DNA of 64,000 bases from Allotamlana fucoidanivorans. Its GTDB lineage: Bacteria > Bacteroidota > Bacteroidia > Flavobacteriales > Flavobacteriaceae. The stretch lies in contig NZ_CP074074.1 of assembly GCF_045788535.1 (NCBI RefSeq), forward strand, positions 1,240,001 to 1,304,000, in the 5' to 3' direction. Below the pieces are notes generated by a model. That model searched no databases. It had not been told where the DNA came from and was given only the letters and a program-made list of their open reading frames with translations. Below, in pieces: positions 8,025 through 16,793 of this stretch (positions are counted from its first letter, which is position 1; every line of letters begins with the position of its first letter). The translations under genes were made by a program, and so were the position numbers.

Positions 8025-11000
8025 TTAAGTATGTTGTGTGTTTTTAGAAACCATTGGTGAGAGACGATTGGTTTTATGGTCCTTAAAGCTCTTTTTGTTT
8101 TGAAATGTTGTATTTGATGAATTTACTGCATATCTAGGGTCTTCAATAATAGCGGCGTGCTCCATGCGTGACACCTCAATGTTTACACAATCAAACTCTA
8201 CTAAAACTCTACCTGTAACTGTATAAATGCCTCTACCTCTAAAAGGATATTTTTTTGCTACAGGCGGAAAGTGAACAGTATCAATAAAATCACCATCATA
8301 GTCTAGAAATGTGCCAAATTGCATGGTTTTATTATGAGATGTTTTGGTGTTTTTTGTAGCTACCAAATAGCATTCAATAGTTATGGTTTTATTTTGAAAT
8401 TTAATAAGATTTTTGGCTCGTAAAGTATTTGATGATGGCGTTTCTAACAGGAGAAACGGATTGCACAACGGGAAGCCTAATAGTTCTATTTCATCAAAAG
8501 CATTTTCTAAAGCAGAACTGGTAAGTTGGGGTGTTTTATAGCTTATTTTTTCAGTTTTAAATAAGGTAGCAACAGGATGCTTTATGGTGGTTTTACTTAT
8601 TTTAAGATGTGCTTCCCAAAGTAGCTCACGTTTGTTAACATGTGTAAAACGAAAAGCATTGATTTTTATAAGAATGCTTATTTGCTCTATAGAAATAGGA
8701 ACGCGATTAATAAAATCGTCTAAACTTGTATAAAGGCCATTTTGTTGCCGCTCAAAAATGATTTTTTTTATGGTGTTAGACTCAAAAGCCTGTAAAAACA
8801 TGAGGCCTAAGTAAATGGTTTGCTGTTTAATAATGGTTTCAGAAAAGCTGTGGTTTACACAGGGCGGTTCAATATTGCCACCGTGCATTCTAGCTTCATG
8901 AACATAGAGTTCAGTTCTGTAAAATCCACCAAAATTATTGATAGTAGCTACCATATATTCTAATGGATAATAAGCTTTTAAAAACAAGCTTTGGTAGCTT
9001 TCAACCGCATAGGATGCCGAGTGCCCCTTTGCAAAGGCATAACCCGCAAAACTTTCTATTTGATTCCAAACATCGTGTATTAATGTTTCAGGTTCTCCTT
9101 TTTTTCTGCAGTTGGTAAAAAACAGCTGTTTTACAGCTATAAACTCATCACGTGAACGAAATTTACCAGACATGCCTCGTCGCAGTTTGTCGGCTTCTCC
9201 TAAGGTTAATCCTCCAAATAGGTGAGCCACTTTAATCACATCTTCTTGATATACCATAACGCCAAAAGTTTCAGGCATAATTTTTAACAATACGGGATGT
9301 GCTTTTTCTATGCGTTTAGGGTAGCGGTAGCGCAAAATATATTCACGCATCATTCCAGACTTAGCAACACCAGGCCTAATAATAGAACTGGCAGCTACTA
9401 AGCCTAAATAGGTGTCAACTTGTAGCTTTTTTAATAGCATGCGCATGGCAGGAGATTCTACATAAAAGCAACCAATGGCTTTTGCGTTTCTTAGTAAATG
9501 TTTAATGTTTTCATCTGTCTTAAATCTTTTTATATCGTGAATATCAATAGGCGGTTTGTTAGGGTGGTTGTATTTTACAATCTCAACAGTATCTTTAATT
9601 TTTCCTAATCCACGCTGACTTAAAATATCAAATTTATATAGCCCAATATCTTCAGCAACAACCATGTCAAACTGTGTGGTAGCGTAGCCTTTTGGAGGTA
9701 AAAACGTAGCGGTGTAATAATGAATAGGTTTTTCTGAAATGATGATGCCGCTAGCATGAATGCTTAAATAATTTGGAAATCCTTGTATGTGTTCACTATA
9801 GGTGAGAACAAGGCGCGATAACTTGTCTAAGTCATTCTTATTGTAGCGTCCTCTAGTAAGTAAATCCATTTCAGCTTTTGGTAAGCCAAATACTTTGCCT
9901 AATTCACGTACAGAAGCTTTAAATTTAAAGGTATTGTAAACAGCTAAAAGGGCAACGTTTTTAAATGTTTTAAAGATAAAATTGGTAATGTCATCACGGT
10001 CTGTCCACGAAAAATCAATATCAAAATCAGGTGGGTTTTGCCGAAATAAGTTAATGAAACGTTCAAAATACAAATCAAGCTCTATAGGGTCTACATCAGT
10101 AATGCGCAACAAGTAAGCAACAATACTGTTTGCACCACTACCGCGCCCAACATAAAAATAGCCTTTGCTGCGCGCGTATTTTAAAATGCACCAGTTGATT
10201 AAAAAATAGGAAACAAAACCCTTTTTTTTGATGATGTTTAATTCTTTCTTTATGCGGTTATAGATGGTTGTGTCAGGGTTTTCATAGCGGTATGCCAAAC
10301 CCTTGTAAGTCAATGTTTCTAGTAATTTGTAATCGGTTGTTTCGTTTTCGGTATATGATTTTTGATTGTTTGGTGTTTGTTGTGAAAAATCAAAATCAAT
10401 ATTACATTGGTTTAGTAGGAGTTGCGTGTTGTTAATGAGTCTTGGAAATTCTTGATAAATGTTACAAAGTTCATCATAGGGTAGCATCATGTCATTTATA
10501 CTGCCTTCTTCTGTTTTAGAAAGCTTGCTTAACAAGGTGTTATTGTCAATAGCACGTAGTAAACGGTGGGTGTTAAACCCTTTTTTGTTTTGAAATGACA
10601 CGGTTTGTAAGACTACAAGTTTATGTTGTAGCCTGTACCACGTTGAAAACTTAAGCATATTAATATCGGTTGGTTTAACCCCTAAAAATTCGTTTGCTTT
10701 TAAATTGAAATTTTTTCCTTTTTGAAAGGGATAAATAACAAAAGTATCTTCAAGGAGTGGTGCTTGGTTTGGTATGTTTGAGCTAGCATGGTGAAGATGG
10801 TTTGATAAATATACATTGATATTATGAAAGCCATTGTTGTTCTTGGCTAGCATGATAAATTGTTGCTGAGCACCGTTTCTAAAATCAACCCCTAAAACAG
10901 GTTTAATATTATAGTTTTTTGATAAACGCACAACATCTAAACAGGCAGATGTGGTATTTATGTCGGTCATTGCTAATGTGTTAAGTCCGTGTCTTGAAGC

Positions 11001-11072
11001 AGCCATAAGCAAGTCTTCTGGCTTAATAGTACCATAGCGTAAGCTGTAATATGTGTGACAATTGATATACAT
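8025..11072 (-). CDS. dnaE: Short DNA polymerase III alpha subunit, SOS-type DnaE
   Basis: C-family polymerase of 1015 residues, clearly shorter than replicative DnaE of this phylum. The polymerase core is complete: YVGRGSGANSIVAYLL at about 308-322 and PPDFDIDFSW with Asp351 and Asp353 as metal ligands. The N-terminal PHP domain looks degenerate, since the first motif reads NCHTYYS instead of HxHS and TDINTT replaces TDH. Proofreading by PHP is therefore unlikely. Size, linkage to dinB and the divergent SOS regulators suggest a mutagenic, damage-induced polymerase comparable in role to DnaE2/ImuC (inference). It is the first gene of the minus-strand operon. Confidence 0.88.
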   Translation of the reverse strand: MYINCHTYYSLRYGTIKPEDLLMAASRHGLNTLAMTDINTTSACLDVVRLSKNYNIKPVLGVDFRNGAQQQFIMLAKNNNGFHNINVYLSNHLHHASSNIPNQAPLLEDTFVIYPFQKGKNFNLKANEFLGVKPTDINMLKFSTWYRLQHKLVVLQTVSFQNKKGFNTHRLLRAIDNNTLLSKLSKTEEGSINDMMLPYDELCNIYQEFPRLINNTQLLLNQCNIDFDFSQQTPNNQKSYTENETTDYKLLETLTYKGLAYRYENPDTTIYNRIKKELNIIKKKGFVSYFLINWCILKYARSKGYFYVGRGSGANSIVAYLLRITDVDPIELDLYFERFINLFRQNPPDFDIDFSWTDRDDITNFIFKTFKNVALLAVYNTFKFKASVRELGKVFGLPKAEMDLLTRGRYNKNDLDKLSRLVLTYSEHIQGFPNYLSIHASGIIISEKPIHYYTATFLPPKGYATTQFDMVVAEDIGLYKFDILSQRGLGKIKDTVEIVKYNHPNKPPIDIHDIKRFKTDENIKHLLRNAKAIGCFYVESPAMRMLLKKLQVDTYLGLVAASSIIRPGVAKSGMMREYILRYRYPKRIEKAHPVLLKIMPETFGVMVYQEDVIKVAHLFGGLTLGEADKLRRGMSGKFRSRDEFIAVKQLFFTNCRKKGEPETLIHDVWNQIESFAGYAFAKGHSASYAVESYQSLFLKAYYPLEYMVATINNFGGFYRTELYVHEARMHGGNIEPPCVNHSFSETIIKQQTIYLGLMFLQAFESNTIKKIIFERQQNGLYTSLDDFINRVPISIEQISILIKINAFRFTHVNKRELLWEAHLKISKTTIKHPVATLFKTEKISYKTPQLTSSALENAFDEIELLGFPLCNPFLLLETPSSNTLRAKNLIKFQNKTITIECYLVATKNTKTSHNKTMQFGTFLDYDGDFIDTVHFPPVAKKYPFRGRGIYTVTGRVLVEFDCVNIEVSRMEHAAIIEDPRYAVNSSNTTFQNKKSFKDHKTNRLSPMVSKNTQHT

Positions 11073-11118
11073 AAATTAGGATTAACAAAATTAGCTACTA
11101 ATTGTAGTTTTTGTTGCT

Positions 11119-11126
11119 TATATTTG
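11119..11126 (+). promoter_or_regulatory. -7 element of lexA-like gene
   Basis: TATATTTG fits the Bacteroidota TAnnTTTG -7 consensus. It lies 40 bp before the ATG of the XRE/S24 gene, inside the 94-bp spacer shared with the divergent dnaE gene. Confidence 0.5.
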
Positions 11127-11135
11127 TAGCAAATA

Positions 11136-11152
11136 CTGTTAAAAACGAACAG
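11136..11152. promoter_or_regulatory. Possible SOS operator, CTGTT-N7-AACAG
   Basis: An inverted repeat with 5-bp arms (CTGTT and AACAG, spacer 7) just downstream of the -7 element and 15 bp before the repressor ATG. It resembles the CTGT...ACAG form of LexA boxes. A second short repeat, ATTTG-tag-CAAAT, overlaps the -7 element. Either could bind the LexA-like protein encoded next to it; this is inferred from position only. Confidence 0.35.
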
Positions 11153-11166
11153 GTTTTATTTTATAT

Positions 11167-11952
11167 ATGATGAAGTATATTCAAACCAATATTAAGCATT
11201 TGCGTGTGTTAAAAAAGTTTTCTCAAGAGCGTTTTGCAGAGGAATTAAAGTGGACGCGCTCTATGGTTGGTTCGTATGAAGAAGGGCGTTCAGAGCCTCC
11301 TATTGATCGATTAATTGAATTGTCAAATTACTTTGATATTCCTATAGATATTTTGGTGAAAAATGATTTGCGTGCTGCCACAGATACTTCATTTATTGAA
11401 GTAGGTAATAAACGGGTGCTATTTCCTATAACTGTAAATGAAACCGATGAAGATTTGATTGAGATTATTCCTGCTAAAGCCTCGGCAGGCTATCTTCACG
11501 GGTATGCAGATCCTGAATATATTGAACAATTACAAAAAATAAAGTTACCCTTTTTACCAACCGGAACCCACAGAGCGTTTCCAATAAGCGGTGATTCTAT
11601 GCTACCTGTAAAAGATGGTTCTTTTATTGTAGCTCGATTTATTGATGCGATTACAGATATTAAAAACGGGCGCACCTATATTGTACTTACTAAAGAAGAT
11701 GGTTTAGTATATAAGCGGGTTTATGATAAAATTAAAGAAAAAGGAAGTTTAGAGTTGCATTCTGATAATAAATCCTATAAACCTTATAATGTAAAGGTTG
11801 AAGATGTTATTGAATTATGGGAGTTTACCTGTTGTATTAATACCCAAGAGTATAGTAAAGATGAATTAAAATTAAGCAGCATAATGCGTATGCTTCAAGA
11901 CTTAAATGTTGAATTAAAATTAATCAAAGATTTAGAAAACGGATTGTATTAA
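11167..11952 (+). CDS. LexA-like XRE/S24 self-cleaving repressor
   Basis: 261 residues. An N-terminal XRE helix-turn-helix (about 8-62; KFSQERFAEEL..TRSMVGSYEEGR) is joined to a C-terminal S24 peptidase domain. The autocleavage parts are present: Ala107-Gly108 in AKASAGYLHGY, nucleophile Ser144 in ISGDSMLPV and Lys183 in LVYKRVY. This supports RecA-stimulated self-cleavage as in LexA and CI-type repressors. The gene diverges from the dnaE-dinB operon and precedes a UmuD-like gene by 10 bp, so it probably controls both sides. The XRE domain instead of a winged helix shows that it is not a classical LexA. Confidence 0.85.
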   Translation: MMKYIQTNIKHLRVLKKFSQERFAEELKWTRSMVGSYEEGRSEPPIDRLIELSNYFDIPIDILVKNDLRAATDTSFIEVGNKRVLFPITVNETDEDLIEIIPAKASAGYLHGYADPEYIEQLQKIKLPFLPTGTHRAFPISGDSMLPVKDGSFIVARFIDAITDIKNGRTYIVLTKEDGLVYKRVYDKIKEKGSLELHSDNKSYKPYNVKVEDVIELWEFTCCINTQEYSKDELKLSSIMRMLQDLNVELKLIKDLENGLY

Positions 11953-11962
11953 AATAGAGAAA

Positions 11963-12406
11963 ATGAAACTTAAAAAGATAAATGGCTTAACCTTATTTAA
12001 TCCTGAAGAAACCCAAGATTCAGGCGCATTGTTTTTTGATGCGGGTATTTCGGCAGGATATCCATCACCTACTGAAGATTTTTCAAATCAGCACTACTTG
12101 TCCTTAGACAAGGAATTGGTTAAAAATAAGCAGAGTACATTTTATGCAAAAGTAAGTGGCCAATCTATGATAGGAGCAGGGCTAGATGATAATGATTTGT
12201 TGGTTATTGATAGAAGTTTAGAGCCCGCTAACAATAAAATAGCCGTTTGTTTTTTAGATGGTGAATTTACCGTAAAACGCTTACGTGTTGATGTTGATGG
12301 TATTTGGTTAAAACCAGAAAATCCTAATTATCCTATTATTAGAGTAACTGAAGATAATAATTTTGTTATTTGGGGCATTGTAACAAATGTGATTAAAAAG
12401 GTTTAA
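11963..12406 (+). CDS. umuD: UmuD-like S24 peptidase
   Basis: 147 residues without a DNA-binding domain, the layout of UmuD. The cleavage site Ala31-Gly32 lies in ISAGYPSPTEDF, very close to the AGFPSP motif of E. coli UmuD. Catalytic Ser68 is in VSGQSMIGAG and Lys105 in FTVKRLRV. After self-cleavage UmuD' works with a Y-family polymerase in mutagenic bypass. No umuC follows on this strand; the likely partner is the divergent Y-family polymerase at 6792-8009. It is co-transcribed with the preceding repressor gene. Confidence 0.88.
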   Translation: MKLKKINGLTLFNPEETQDSGALFFDAGISAGYPSPTEDFSNQHYLSLDKELVKNKQSTFYAKVSGQSMIGAGLDDNDLLVIDRSLEPANNKIAVCFLDGEFTVKRLRVDVDGIWLKPENPNYPIIRVTEDNNFVIWGIVTNVIKKV

Positions 12407-12533
12407 AAATAACGTGCTTACTGCTTTAAGATAATTTCAGTAATAGTTCTTAATTTAGATAAATTTTGGTTGTTAATAAGGTTTGTTATCTTTCCTTAAG
12501 AGATGTAACTGCTTAGTATTGATGATTTTTTTA

Positions 12534-12541
12534 TACTTTTG
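12534..12541 (+). promoter_or_regulatory. -7 element of copper operon
   Basis: TACTTTTG matches TAnnTTTG and ends 8 bp before the ATG of the first gene of the efflux operon. The 5' leader would therefore be very short. No clear -33 element at ideal spacing was found. Confidence 0.45.
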
Positions 12542-12549
12542 TATTTACA

Positions 12550-12963
12550 ATGAAACAGATTTTTCATAAAATAATGGCTTTATCTATGGCTTTTGTAGTA
12601 TTGTTTTCTACACTGTCATTTACTATTGATATGCATTTTTGTGGAGACACATTGGTAGAAACAGCTATTCTTAAAAAGACAAAAGGTTGTGGGATGGACA
12701 TGGAAACTCCTTCAACAAATAGCTGTTCTATTACAAAAAAAAGTTGTTGTAGTGATAAACAGATTGTTGTAGAAGGTCAAGATGAATTGCAACTATCTAT
12801 TGATTATCTCACACTTGAACACCAACAATTCATTGTTTCATTTGTATATACTTACTTTAACCTTTTTGAAGGTTGTGATGAGGGTATAAATGCTTTCAGA
12901 ACGTATAGACCTCCTCTTGTTGTCAGGCCCATCTACAAGCTTGATGAAACATATTTAATTTGA
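12550..12963 (+). CDS. HYC_CC_PP family protein
   Basis: 137 residues with an N-terminal signal/anchor (about 8-26), followed by MHFCGD, a Cys-rich stretch ending KKSCCSDKQ, and a late YRPPL motif. This fits the small HYC_CC_PP family, named for those three conserved spots, which is often found just before CusA/CzcA genes in Bacteroidota. The His/Cys groups suggest metal binding in the periplasm, but the role is unproven. It heads the efflux operon, with cusA about 110 bp downstream. Confidence 0.8.
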   Translation: MKQIFHKIMALSMAFVVLFSTLSFTIDMHFCGDTLVETAILKKTKGCGMDMETPSTNSCSITKKSCCSDKQIVVEGQDELQLSIDYLTLEHQQFIVSFVYTYFNLFEGCDEGINAFRTYRPPLVVRPIYKLDETYLI

Positions 12964-13071
12964 TTTTTAAACAATAGGCTATGTTATCCTATGGCTTTAT
13001 GCTGTATGGGTAATGCATTGTATCTGATGTTTTCTCGCATCAATGTCTAATTGTTTAATTATCAAAAAATC

Positions 13072-16000
13072 ATGCTCAATAAAAGCATCAAATTTTTAAT
13101 AGAAAATAAACTTGTAGCAGTTTTGTTACTTGTATTATTTGTTGGTTGGGGTATAGTAACCGCTCCTTTTAATTGGAATACAGGCTTTTTGCCAAGTAAT
13201 CCGGTGGCTGTTGATGCCATTCCAGATATAGGTGAAAACCAACAAATTGTATTTACCACATGGGAGGGGCGTTCACCACAAGATATTGAAGACCAAATCA
13301 CGTATCCGCTAACAACATCCTTGCTAGGAATTTCAGGTGTAAAAACCATTCGTAGTTCTTCTATGTTTGGCTTTTCAAGCATTTATATCATTTTTGAAGA
13401 AGATGTAGATTTTTATTGGAGCAGAAGTCGGATCCTTGAGAAATTAAATGCTTTACCCAATGATTTGTTGCCAGATGAGGTTAACCCAACTTTGGGGCCA
13501 GATGCCACAGGTTTAGGACAGATTTTTTGGTATACCATAGAAGGGCGTGATGAAGAAGGACATGTTACTGGAGGATGGGATTTACATGAGTTGAGAAGTA
13601 TACAGGATTATTACGTTAAATATGCCTTATCTTCTGCTAGTGGCGTTTCAGAGGTGGCTTCCATTGGAGGGCATGTTCAGGAATATCAAATTGATGTTAA
13701 CCCTGAATTAATGCGGCAATATAACATTGGGCTTAACCAAATTGTTAAAGCTGTTAAGGCAAGTAATAAAGATATAGGTGCACAAACTATAGAAATAAAC
13801 AGAGCCGAATACTTAGTAAGAGGGTTGGGTTACATTCAATCTGTTTCTGATATAGAAAATACGGTTGTATCGTCTGAAGATTTTACAGCTATCAGAATAA
13901 AAGATATTGCAAAGGTTTCACTTGCCCCTAAAGAGCGACGAGGTATTCTAGATAAAGAAGGCGCAGAAGTAGTTGGGGGCGTTGTGGTGTCTCGTTATGG
14001 AGCAAACCCTTTAGAGGTAATAAACAATGTTAAATCTAAAATCAGTGAATTAAGTTCAGGATTACCATCAAAGGTATTAGTAGATGGCAGAACCTCGCAA
14101 CTCACTATTGTACCGTTTTATGACAGAACAGAACTCATTAAGGAAACATTGGGGACACTTAATGAAGCATTAACTTTAGAAATACTTATAACCATTTTGG
14201 TTATTATCGTAATGGTCTTTAATTTACGGGCTTCTGTGCTTATTTCAGGGTTGCTTCCTGTGGCGGTATTAATGGTTTTTATGGCCATGAAATGGTTTGG
14301 TGTTGATGCCAATATTGTAGCACTTTCAGGTATTGCTATTGCTATTGGAACTATGGTAGATGTTGGTGTAATCCTGTCTGAAAATATTATACGGCATCTT
14401 GATGAGGCAGAACAACAATCGGTAACTAGCAACCACCAGCAACCAACAACCAATCAAACAGTTTATAAGGCAACGTCTGAAGTTTCGGGAGCTATTCTTA
14501 CGGCTGTTTTAACCACCATCATAAGTTTCATTCCCGTATTTACTATGATAGGAGCAGAAGGTAAATTATTTAGGCCTTTAGCTTATACAAAAACCTTCGC
14601 ATTAACTGCGTCTATTATTGTTGCGCTTTTTTTAATACCTCCTTTTGCAGCGTATATTTTTAAGAAGAAAAATTTAAAAAAACATTTTAGCTACGTTCTC
14701 AATGGGCTTTTGATACTTTTGGGTATTGTTGCTATCATTTATGGGTATTGGCTTGGGCTTGTCCTTATTGCTTTTGGAATAACCGCCGTTTTAAAACTTC
14801 AGCATAGACTTAATGATAAGCAAGCTAACCTTACAAATGTTACTATTTCTGCTGTGTCTATTGTATTTCTACTGGCAACATATTGGAGGCCTCTGGGAGT
14901 TGATAAAAGCATTTTTTGGAACCTTGTTTTTGTTGGTTTCATTTGTTTTGGTCTATTAGCACTTTTCACCATATTTAGAACCTATTACACCCAAATTTTA
15001 AATTGGGCATTAGCAAACAAAATACTATTTCTATCCATTCCAGCGGGGCTTATTATTTGTGGGTTTTTAATTATGAAGCGTACAGGCAAAGAGTTTATGC
15101 CTTCCCTAAATGAAGGCTCTTTTCTACTCATGCCAACCTCTTTACCACATGCAGGGGTTGAAGAAAACAAACGTGTTTTACGGCAGTTAGATATGGCCGT
15201 AGCTAGTATTCCTGAAATTGAAACTGTTGTTGGAAAAGCAGGTCGTGTAACATCTTCATTAGATCCTGCACCACTTTCTATGTATGAAAACATGATTCAG
15301 TATAAACCAGAATATATGCTGAATGCTCATGGAGAACGCCAACGCTATAAAGTAAATGATAAAGGTGAATATGTGCTAAAAAACGGCATGGTATTGCGAG
15401 CAGAACAACGCGAAGCGTGGCAATCTCTTAATTTAAAGGAACAACTTATTCCAGATAATAAAGGCGAGTTTTATCGCAATTGGAGGCCAGAAATTAAATC
15501 ACCTGATGATATTTGGCAGGATATTGTGAGGGTTACAAAACTACCGGGTGTTACTTCTGCCCCAAAACTACAACCTATAGAAACCCGATTAGTTATGTTA
15601 CAAACTGGGATGCGGGCTCCCATGGGTATTAAGGTAAAAGGACAAGATTTAAAGCAGATTGAGGCTTTCGGATTTGAATTAGAAAATATTTTAAAAAAAG
15701 TTGAAGGTGTTAAAACCGAAGCTGTTTTTGCAGACCGCATTGTTGGGAAACCCTATCTTTTAATTGACATTGACAGAGATAAAATAGCGCGCTATGGTAT
15801 ATCAATTCAAGATGTGCAAGATGTATTAAATGTGGCTGTTGGAGGCATGGTATTAACCCAAACGGTTGAAGGTAGGGAGCGTTATGGGGTTCGTGTTCGT
15901 TACCCTAGAGAGTTACGGGCAAATCCTACCGATTTAAAACATATTTACGTTCCAGTGGAACAAGGCAATCCTATTCCTTTAGGAGAATTGGTTGAGATAA

Positions 16001-16791
16001 GATATGAACAAGGTGCTCAAGTGATAAAAAGTGAAGACACATTCCTTATTGGTTATGTGCTTTTTGATAAGCAAGATGGTTTTGCCGAAATTACAGTTGT
16101 TGAACAGGCACAGAACGTTATTCAGTCCAAGATAGATTCAGGTGAATTAGTGGTGCCAAAAGGTGTTAGTTATCAATTTACAGGAACTTACGAAAACCAG
16201 ATCAGAGCTGAAAAAACACTTTCGGTCGTGGTGCCTTTGGCATTACTCATTATATTCTTAATTCTGTATTTTCAGTTCCGTTCCATTGGAACCTCATTAA
16301 TGGTATTTACAGGTATAGCTGTAGCGTTTGCTGGCGGATTTATAATGATTTGGTTATATGGTCAAACATGGTTTTTAAATATTAATGTCTTTGGTGAAAA
16401 CCTTCGTGAGGTATTCCAAATGCATCCTGTCAATTTAAGCGTAGCCGTTTGGGTAGGCTTTATTGCACTTTTTGGCATTGCAACAGATGATGGTGTAGTC
16501 ATGGCAACATATCTCACCCAAACTTTTAGCAGGAATGTACCTAAAACAAAACAAGAAATAAGAGCATCGGTAATTGAGGCAGGTACAAAACGTATTCGTC
16601 CTTGTTTAATGACCACAGCAACAACCCTATTGGCTTTACTGCCTGTACTAACCTCAACAGGTAGAGGAAGTGATATCATGATTCCTATGGCTATACCTAG
16701 TTTTGGAGGTATGCTCATTGCGTTGATAACCTTATTTGTAGTTCCTGTTTTATACAGTTGGAAGCAAGAGTTACAACTTAAAAAGAAGTAA
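13072..16791 (+). CDS. cusA: CusA/CzcA-type heavy-metal RND efflux pump
   Basis: Inner-membrane proton/cation antiporter of 1239 residues from the ATG at 13072; an upstream in-frame TTG at 13051 is less likely. It starts with the usual amphipathic helix and TM1, and shows the HME-RND features AIPDIGENQQIVFTTWEGRS and GTMVDVGVILSENI. The protein is about 190 residues longer than E. coli CusA. One insertion, near residues 540-640, adds hydrophobic segments. Another lies in the porter region (about 755-820). Both are usual for Bacteroidota pumps of this kind to my knowledge. With CusC and CusB from the same operon it would form a trans-envelope pump for Cu(I) or another soft metal. Confidence 0.92.
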   Translation: MLNKSIKFLIENKLVAVLLLVLFVGWGIVTAPFNWNTGFLPSNPVAVDAIPDIGENQQIVFTTWEGRSPQDIEDQITYPLTTSLLGISGVKTIRSSSMFGFSSIYIIFEEDVDFYWSRSRILEKLNALPNDLLPDEVNPTLGPDATGLGQIFWYTIEGRDEEGHVTGGWDLHELRSIQDYYVKYALSSASGVSEVASIGGHVQEYQIDVNPELMRQYNIGLNQIVKAVKASNKDIGAQTIEINRAEYLVRGLGYIQSVSDIENTVVSSEDFTAIRIKDIAKVSLAPKERRGILDKEGAEVVGGVVVSRYGANPLEVINNVKSKISELSSGLPSKVLVDGRTSQLTIVPFYDRTELIKETLGTLNEALTLEILITILVIIVMVFNLRASVLISGLLPVAVLMVFMAMKWFGVDANIVALSGIAIAIGTMVDVGVILSENIIRHLDEAEQQSVTSNHQQPTTNQTVYKATSEVSGAILTAVLTTIISFIPVFTMIGAEGKLFRPLAYTKTFALTASIIVALFLIPPFAAYIFKKKNLKKHFSYVLNGLLILLGIVAIIYGYWLGLVLIAFGITAVLKLQHRLNDKQANLTNVTISAVSIVFLLATYWRPLGVDKSIFWNLVFVGFICFGLLALFTIFRTYYTQILNWALANKILFLSIPAGLIICGFLIMKRTGKEFMPSLNEGSFLLMPTSLPHAGVEENKRVLRQLDMAVASIPEIETVVGKAGRVTSSLDPAPLSMYENMIQYKPEYMLNAHGERQRYKVNDKGEYVLKNGMVLRAEQREAWQSLNLKEQLIPDNKGEFYRNWRPEIKSPDDIWQDIVRVTKLPGVTSAPKLQPIETRLVMLQTGMRAPMGIKVKGQDLKQIEAFGFELENILKKVEGVKTEAVFADRIVGKPYLLIDIDRDKIARYGISIQDVQDVLNVAVGGMVLTQTVEGRERYGVRVRYPRELRANPTDLKHIYVPVEQGNPIPLGELVEIRYEQGAQVIKSEDTFLIGYVLFDKQDGFAEITVVEQAQNVIQSKIDSGELVVPKGVSYQFTGTYENQIRAEKTLSVVVPLALLIIFLILYFQFRSIGTSLMVFTGIAVAFAGGFIMIWLYGQTWFLNINVFGENLREVFQMHPVNLSVAVWVGFIALFGIATDDGVVMATYLTQTFSRNVPKTKQEIRASVIEAGTKRIRPCLMTTATTLLALLPVLTSTGRGSDIMIPMAIPSFGGMLIALITLFVVPVLYSWKQELQLKKK

Positions 16792-16793
16792 AT

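Noticed and set aside
16362..16718. 118-codon minus-strand frame
   Set aside because: Antisense to the last membrane helices of CusA.
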